From positions 62,001 to 126,000 of the forward strand of contig CAYGOF010000012.1 in assembly GCA_964351395.1 (NCBI GenBank): 64,000 bases of DNA. Reading direction: 5' to 3'. The notes below the pieces were generated by a model. It saw nothing but the letters and a program-made list of their open reading frames with translations, did not search any database and had not been told where the DNA came from. The DNA is from Imperialibacter sp964351395 (GTDB taxonomy: Bacteria; Bacteroidota; Bacteroidia; Cytophagales; Cyclobacteriaceae). Position 1 is the first letter of the stretch, and every line of letters begins with the position of its first letter. The translations under genes and the position numbers were made by a program. This document shows, in pieces, positions 58,937 to 64,000 of the stretch.

Positions 58937-59824
58937 CTAGTCGCAAAGAAAAATATTGAACAAATCAAATCCCTTGTGATCCGGTATTTCATCAAACGCA
59001 AAGTTGAATGAAAGAAAGGTCGGGCGACTCCCAAAAGAAATATCGCGAATGTATTTCTTTAGTTCTTGAATATGAGGCGATTGCGGTGTTAATCCACCCC
59101 AGAAAAGCACCTTGCTTTTTTTCTGGGAAAGATTCAACTCTTTGAAAACCAGCATGATATACTTTAGATAATCGCTGCTGGTTTTTACAGCAAATTGATT
59201 GTAGTAATGAAGTTTCTTGTTCGATGTTATCACTACGTGGAGTATACCTTTGTCGACCAGACAAAACATGGATTTTTCAGAAGAGTGGTCGTTGTACTTC
59301 AGGATACCTTCTATAAAAGCACTGCCTTGATGCGTAACAACAACCTCTTTCTGGTTGTAAAGTGCTTTGATCCAATCTATTAATTTTTTGTCAGCCGAAA
59401 ACACATTCACTGCTTCAGTTGCAATGTGCTTATAAAAGTAAACGGCCTCGTACTGAGGGTTATACGGCGTATTAAACGACAAATAGTCAGCAAGTCCATC
59501 CTGGGAAAATATAGGTTGAGGAACGAGCGCAAATTTGTGGCCTTTTACTGACAGTTTGATACTGTGCCAGAAGCCAGCCATTAAAACATGATGACTTTCA
59601 AACAGGTCTTTTACAGCCTGAAGCCTGCTATTGATGGTCTTTACATTCTCAAACGCAAAGTCTTCATATAGCAGGCATTTATTGGACCTGGTATCGATTA
59701 CACAAAATTGAAAATCACGTACTCCTACCTGCAGACACAAGTCATAGTGATGGAGGTCATCTACATCAAATTTTGTGTCTTTGACTTTTTTTAAAAGTTT
59801 AAAGTTGGCTACAGCAGTCTCCAA
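58937..59824 (-). CDS. DUF3822 family protein
   Basis: A 295-residue cytosolic protein. The pattern LHHYDLCLQVGVRDFQFCVID, GHKFALVPQPIF, DYLSFNTPYNPQYEAVYF and RDISFGSRPTFLSFNFAFDEIPDHKGFDLFNIFLC follows DUF3822, an ASKHA-like fold. The family is usually next to coaD in Bacteroidota, as here (24 bp apart). Its function is unknown, but the neighbourhood suggests coenzyme A or cell-wall related regulation. I see no catalytic residues. Confidence 0.85.
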   Translation of the reverse strand: METAVANFKLLKKVKDTKFDVDDLHHYDLCLQVGVRDFQFCVIDTRSNKCLLYEDFAFENVKTINSRLQAVKDLFESHHVLMAGFWHSIKLSVKGHKFALVPQPIFSQDGLADYLSFNTPYNPQYEAVYFYKHIATEAVNVFSADKKLIDWIKALYNQKEVVVTHQGSAFIEGILKYNDHSSEKSMFCLVDKGILHVVITSNKKLHYYNQFAVKTSSDYLKYIMLVFKELNLSQKKSKVLFWGGLTPQSPHIQELKKYIRDISFGSRPTFLSFNFAFDEIPDHKGFDLFNIFLCD

Positions 59825-59830
59825 AAGTTT

Positions 59831-60421
59831 TTATTCCCAGTTTCCAGAAGTGGTAATGTTGGTTCTTGAACCGAAACGCAGAGGCTTACGGTTAGTGATT
59901 TCATTTGATTCTTTTCTGGCAGGGTCGACAGGAGCAATATCTCTTACCTCCACCACGTCAACCATAACACCTGACTTATCTATTTTATCAGCCCACATAT
60001 CGAATTTTTTCCCTTCTGTGCCAGGAATCAAAGGCAGGGTAGCCAGATCGAAACTAGGGAATTTTTGTGGAGTGAAGATCGAGTCTCTTACCAGCACAGT
60101 TCCTATGGTATCTATTTCAACATAGATACTATCAGCCCCATAGTCTAATGGAATAATAATTTCTGTTCTGTTAGTGATGTAGAAGCTACCGGTATCAATA
60201 AAAGCAAGAAGTTCGTCCCAGTCGCCTGAATATTTACCATTTACCTTTTGGAAGGCCACTTGTGCCTCGCGAATCATCTTAAGCTTGTTGATAACTCTTG
60301 CTTCAGTTTTGGAAATTCTTTCAGTTGTATCAATATCAGTTTTGATACTGTTGAAGAGGTAATACCCTAAACCAAGAGCAACTACTAGAACTACAATGGA
60401 CAGAATTTTGGTAGTATTCAT
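59831..60421 (-). CDS. Pilin-like secreted or membrane-anchored protein, unknown
   Basis: A 196-residue protein with a single N-terminal membrane helix (ILSIVVLVVALGLGYYLF, about 7-24) followed by a coiled segment (RISKTEARVINKLKMIREAQVAFQKVNGKYSGDWDELLAFIDTG) resembling the start of type IV pilin-like pseudopilins, and a beta-rich end. No prepilin peptidase motif is evident. It sits 6 bp before the DUF3822 gene and probably in the same operon. Function unknown. Confidence 0.75.
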   Translation of the reverse strand: MNTTKILSIVVLVVALGLGYYLFNSIKTDIDTTERISKTEARVINKLKMIREAQVAFQKVNGKYSGDWDELLAFIDTGSFYITNRTEIIIPLDYGADSIYVEIDTIGTVLVRDSIFTPQKFPSFDLATLPLIPGTEGKKFDMWADKIDKSGVMVDVVEVRDIAPVDPARKESNEITNRKPLRFGSRTNITTSGNWE

Positions 60422-60492
60422 CTTTTGACTATTTGAATGCTTAAGTTATTAGTTTACGAAACTATATGATTTTAATACAAAACGCTATTTTA

Positions 60493-61068
60493 TTAATTCT
60501 TTTCAAATTTAAAAAATCCTGTTTTATGAAGTAGGCTTTCGCTACTGTGAACGTTCACTAACATTTTATGCAGGCTTTCCTGCTTAAAATTGCTCAGCTC
60601 TTCGAAAGATACAAAACGGACCTCGTCAATTATTTGCTCTGAATCAGACATTTCAGGGTCGGAGCCTCTTTGGAGGGAGCCTTTTATTGGGGTCACTTCG
60701 AAGAATAGTTCTATTGTTTGCAATGGTGAGCCGACGTATTCGTAAACAAAAAGAAATCGATTTATTTTGATGTTCAGTCCCGTTTCTTCTTTGAATTCGC
60801 GGATCAGGTTCTCTTCTGCAGTAGTGCCGTATTGGATGCCACCTCCAGGTGGTGCCCAAAAAAAGCCGGCAGTAGAAAGTCCCAGGTGCTTGATTAGTAG
60901 AATCTTACCGTCTTCGATACAAATCCCGCATACCCTCATTCGGACTTTGCCACCATATAGCCGCTGGATTTCTTCACTTGCCTCCATCCACAAATCTACT
61001 GAAAATTGCTGCTGGCATGCCAGTCTTTTATCTACCAAAGGCGAATTGGGTTTGATTTGGTGTGTCAA
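60493..61068 (-). CDS. Nudix hydrolase
   Basis: A 191-residue protein with a canonical Nudix box: GGGIQYGTTAEENLIREFKEETG-type, with conserved Gly, Glu and REFKEETGL, about residues 73-95. The N-terminus up to about 40 is variable (start at 61068; a later Met at residue 28 also possible). The sequence RVCGICIEDGKILLIKH precedes the box. Hydrolyses a nucleoside diphosphate-linked substrate, not identified. Divergent from the RecD-like helicase, 40 bp apart. Confidence 0.9.
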   Translation of the reverse strand: MTHQIKPNSPLVDKRLACQQQFSVDLWMEASEEIQRLYGGKVRMRVCGICIEDGKILLIKHLGLSTAGFFWAPPGGGIQYGTTAEENLIREFKEETGLNIKINRFLFVYEYVGSPLQTIELFFEVTPIKGSLQRGSDPEMSDSEQIIDEVRFVSFEELSNFKQESLHKMLVNVHSSESLLHKTGFFKFEKN

Positions 61069-61108
61069 TTAGAGAAATTCGGACACTTTAAGCTAACCCT
61101 CCAAACAG

Positions 61109-62515
61109 TTGCCCTTACCCTCCGAAGTACTTGAACGCCGTTTTCCCTTTACGCCTACGCAAGGCCAAAAGACATTCATGTTGATGCTCGACGAGTTGTT
61201 GGATCAGGCTACGTCCGGCCCGCAAGTCCTCCTTTTGCGCGGATACGCTGGCACAGGAAAGACCACCCTTGTTAGTCAACTGGTAAATGTATTGCCGCTT
61301 TTTAATAAAAAGTATTCATTGATGGCTCCGACAGGAAGGGCTGCCAAAGTGATGAGTGGTTATGCAAAAAGATCTGCTTACACGATCCACAAGATCATCT
61401 ACAAGCAGACATCGGAGCCGGGTAGTCAAACACTTAAGTTTAGCAGGCAAAAAAACTATCAGAAAGACACCGTATTTGTGGTGGATGAAGCCTCGATGCT
61501 TTCCGATGAAAGTGATTTCGGACAAAACGGATTGTTGGCCGATCTGATGGAGTATGTTTTTGAGAAAGAAACGAATTCGCTGATTCTGGTCGGCGATGTG
61601 GCGCAGCTTCCTCCTGTGGGCCAGGAACTATCGCCCGCCATGAGCAGCGCTTATCTAGCTAGCCAGTTTCATGTAGAAGTTAGAGAGGTTGAATTAACAG
61701 AGGTTTTGAGGCAGGAAAAGGCATCTGGAATTCTGGAAAATGCAACAGCCCTTCGTGAACTTATTAAGAAGAAAGACTACAACCCTCGATTTGTCACCAG
61801 GCAATTCAAAGACATATTTAGGATGACATCCGAAAAACTGGAGGAGGGCTTGCGTTATGCTTACGATAAATTTGGCCAGGAAAATACGATCATCATATGC
61901 CGTTCCAACAAGTCGGCAGTAATGTACAACCAGTACATCAGGCGGCAGATCCATTTCATGGAGGATGAAATCAATGCAGGCGATATACTGCTGGCCACCA
62001 GAAACAACTACCTATTCTTTCCGGAAGATGCCCCTGGTAGTTTTCTTGCCAATGGTGACTTCGTCGAAATCACAAAAATCATTAGTTACCAGGAAGCTTA
62101 TGGCTTTCGATTTGCTGACCTGGAGTTAAGGCTGATCGACTACGACGCAGGCAAGTTTGAAGCAAAGGTTTTACTGGATTCATTGCATGCACCTACACCC
62201 TCCATTGGTCCGGACGACCACAAGAAGCTGTATCAGGAAGTGTTAAAAGAATATGAAGACCTGGCGATCAAAAAGGAGAAGGTGGAAGCAATGAAAAAAG
62301 ACCCCTTTCTAAACGCATTGCAGATCAAGTTCGCCTATGCGCTCACTTGTCACAAGTCTCAGGGAGGCCAATGGAAAGCTGTATTCATCGACCAGGGATT
62401 CGTAAAAGAGGAAATGATGAATCAGGATTTTATCAGGTGGCTATACACCGCCGTGACCAGAGCAACAGACGAGGTTTTTCTGGTTAATTTTCAAGATAAA
62501 TTTTTCTCCGCATAG
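61109..62515 (+). CDS. RecD-like DNA helicase (AAA_30 and UvrD_C_2)
   Basis: A 468-residue superfamily 1 helicase. Walker A is GYAGTGKTT (about 45-53), the next motif APTGRAAKVMSG, Walker B VFVVDEASML, motif III LVGDVAQLPPVG, and the C-terminal ALTCHKSQGGQWKAVFID and YTAVTRATDEVFLV. The start is a TTG at 61109, the earliest plausible codon and no better ATG upstream; the first Met is after Walker-flanking residues. Likely DNA repair, not a RecBCD component. No partner genes adjacent. Confidence 0.9.
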   Translation: MPLPSEVLERRFPFTPTQGQKTFMLMLDELLDQATSGPQVLLLRGYAGTGKTTLVSQLVNVLPLFNKKYSLMAPTGRAAKVMSGYAKRSAYTIHKIIYKQTSEPGSQTLKFSRQKNYQKDTVFVVDEASMLSDESDFGQNGLLADLMEYVFEKETNSLILVGDVAQLPPVGQELSPAMSSAYLASQFHVEVREVELTEVLRQEKASGILENATALRELIKKKDYNPRFVTRQFKDIFRMTSEKLEEGLRYAYDKFGQENTIIICRSNKSAVMYNQYIRRQIHFMEDEINAGDILLATRNNYLFFPEDAPGSFLANGDFVEITKIISYQEAYGFRFADLELRLIDYDAGKFEAKVLLDSLHAPTPSIGPDDHKKLYQEVLKEYEDLAIKKEKVEAMKKDPFLNALQIKFAYALTCHKSQGGQWKAVFIDQGFVKEEMMNQDFIRWLYTAVTRATDEVFLVNFQDKFFSA

Positions 62516-62617
62516 TATTTCATTAAATGTTTTGCATGAGCACGTTGCATTCTTGATTTATGTTTTTGGTATATTACTTGGCGACCAATCTGGAACTTTG
62601 TGAACGAGTATAGTCGA

Positions 62618-64000
62618 ATGAGTGATGAAGAGCTGAAGAATGCTTTGCCCGCCTGGACATGGATTGCCCCTTTGCTGATTTTTATGGCTGCCAGTTTTGG
62701 CTCCTCTATCTTTGAGTTGTCAGAAGGCGTGGCGCTTATTTACCTCCCTACAACGATCGGCATAGTGTTAGTGAACTGGTGGGGCCCCAGGAGAGTTTTG
62801 CCGTGGGTGTATGTTAATGCGATCATTTTCGGCTATTTGTGGGGCATCGATCCATGGTATTTACGGCCACTGTTTGCGTTGCCGGAAACTTTGTTTGTTT
62901 TTTTGTCGTGGTACTTGTTTTCCGTTCGTTATCACGGAAAATTCTGGATTCCTGACGCAAGCAACCTCTATTCATTTCTGTTTTGGGGCATAATATTTCC
63001 TTTGTTTTGTTCCTTTTTGTTGCTGAAGATCTTTGTTTATTGGCAAACAGGTAAACCTATTGAGATGCTTTCGAGCCCAGCTATATTGGGGTGGCTGCGG
63101 GAGTTTATGGCTAATTTTGGCCTTAGTTTGCCTATTCTGTATTTTCTCACGCCCAAAATGGGCCGACTTGGGTTGCTGTCAGTACATGTTGATTTCAAAG
63201 ACTATCGACCAACTGTAGAAGTAAGAGATAGGCTTTTGATCCTGGCGATATACTTCCTTATTTTTATGATGTCATTCCTCATCGGACTGGATCGTTACTG
63301 GTTCGTTTATGGCATCTTTTCGCTCTGGTTTGCCATTCGATATGGGTTCGGACTGGCTGTTCTGACCAATTCATTCATCTTTATGCTGGCCTACATCATT
63401 CCAGTGACCAGGGAGGTGGCGCAAACAGGCGAATATCAAATCGATCCTTTGTATGTTAATATCTATCTCGGCACGAGCCTGCTATATGTTTTTTCAGCAA
63501 TTACCGGAAGAGTGATCGATGACATTATCTTTGCCAAAAAGCAAATCACAGATCAGGTAATCAGTCTGGAGAGGGCCAACAGTGAGCTGAAAACCGCTAA
63601 CAAAGAGCTTGATCATTTTGTGTACAGTGTGTCGCATGACCTCACCGCCCCTCTAAAATCGATTAAGGGATTGATCAATTTAAGTTTGTTGACTGATGAC
63701 TCAATGGAGCACAGGACCTATTTTCAAAAAATTGGTGTCAGTGTCAAAAAACTCGAACAATTCATCATGGAGGTGCTTGATTTTTCTCATGTAAAGCGGT
63801 CGGACGCCGACTTTCAAAGAATCGATTTGGTTGATTTGGTTGCTGGAATTATTGAAGACCTCAGGTATGCCGATGGGTTCGAAAAAATTCGCTTTGATTG
63901 TTCTGGTTTACTGGTGAAAGAGATTCTCAATGACAAAACGAGCCTCAAAGTAGTGCTGTCCAATTTGATTGCGAATGCAATTGCTTACAGAAAGAAATGG
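62618..64000 (+). CDS. Membrane histidine kinase with MASE1-like sensor (3' end outside window)
   Basis: Open to the right edge, 461 codons seen. The N-terminal part has about eight membrane helices (MAASFGSSIFELSEGVALIY and on), typical of MASE1-like sensor domains. A coiled linker (LERANSELKTANKELDHF) leads to the H-box SVSHDLTAPLKSIKGLI with the phosphoacceptor His, then a dimerisation helix and the start of the HATPase region (NLIANAIAYRKKW) where the window ends. A GTG at 62600 is an alternative start. The single-domain regulator at 54853 could be a partner, but is not adjacent. Confidence 0.92.
   Translation, partial: MSDEELKNALPAWTWIAPLLIFMAASFGSSIFELSEGVALIYLPTTIGIVLVNWWGPRRVLPWVYVNAIIFGYLWGIDPWYLRPLFALPETLFVFLSWYLFSVRYHGKFWIPDASNLYSFLFWGIIFPLFCSFLLLKIFVYWQTGKPIEMLSSPAILGWLREFMANFGLSLPILYFLTPKMGRLGLLSVHVDFKDYRPTVEVRDRLLILAIYFLIFMMSFLIGLDRYWFVYGIFSLWFAIRYGFGLAVLTNSFIFMLAYIIPVTREVAQTGEYQIDPLYVNIYLGTSLLYVFSAITGRVIDDIIFAKKQITDQVISLERANSELKTANKELDHFVYSVSHDLTAPLKSIKGLINLSLLTDDSMEHRTYFQKIGVSVKKLEQFIMEVLDFSHVKRSDADFQRIDLVDLVAGIIEDLRYADGFEKIRFDCSGLLVKEILNDKTSLKVVLSNLIANAIAYRKKW

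Overview
The window looks like a chromosomal segment of a Bacteroidota bacterium, most likely order Cytophagales. This is inferred from TonB-dependent receptors with carboxypeptidase-regulatory-like N-termini, a stand-alone MacB/FtsX permease, Bacteroidota-typical families (DUF3667, DUF3822, DUF4905, TIGR02757), absent Shine-Dalgarno sequences, and two exact matches to the Bacteroidota primary promoter (TTG-N19-TAnnTTTG) at 35957-35986 (+) and 46602-46631 (-). No rRNA, tRNA, CRISPR array, integrase or intact insertion sequence was found.

Layout. 1-13.6 kb: a DUF2461 protein, a secreted GFO/IDH/MocA oxidoreductase, an FAH hydrolase/M23 peptidase/peroxiredoxin run, an M48 lipoprotein, an FtsX permease, a regulator + membrane protein + TPR + TonB receptor cluster with two similar operator-like inverted repeats, and mtaB. 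13.8-16.9 kb: universal stress protein, a beta-carbonic anhydrase/bestrophin operon, and a YaeR-type VOC protein. 16.9-22.7 kb: an outer-membrane locus holding a plug-only lipoprotein, a TonB receptor, two paralogous beta-barrel proteins and an LpxR-like protein, with two pseudogene fragments showing that a TonB receptor-barrel-LpxR block was duplicated in tandem and then decayed. 22.8-25.8 kb: bioF-bioD-bioA operon. 26-35.3 kb: PqqB-like lipoprotein, M14 carboxypeptidase, an MNT/HEPN toxin-antitoxin pair lying between a decayed fragment of a lipoyl acyltransferase (E2) gene and the intact gene, cinA, DUF4197 lipoprotein, a PIN toxin-antitoxin pair, and a PAP2 phosphatase.

35.4-51.5 kb: Hsp20-like protein, sodium:solute symporter, three REP-like palindromes, a four-gene array of small membrane-anchored coiled-coil paralogues, guaA, a TPR/periplasmic-binding fusion, hemL, a beta-lactamase-fold hydrolase, DUF3667, kdsB, an NfeD protease, DUF4905, a LysM protein and TIGR02757. 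51.5-64 kb: an MFS transporter next to a TetR regulator interrupted by an in-frame stop, a CaCA antiporter, a single-domain response regulator, YHS, epimerase, pyrE, Nudix, coaD-DUF3822, a second Nudix, a RecD-like helicase, and a membrane histidine kinase cut by the window edge.

Most of the window is housekeeping and envelope functions. The most interesting structure is (a) the duplicated and decayed outer-membrane block, (b) the coiled-coil array beside the REP-like palindromes, (c) the toxin-antitoxin pair flanked by E2 sequence, (d) the carbonic anhydrase-bestrophin pair, and (e) the broken TetR regulator. All calls come from reading translated sequence and motifs by eye; no database search was run.
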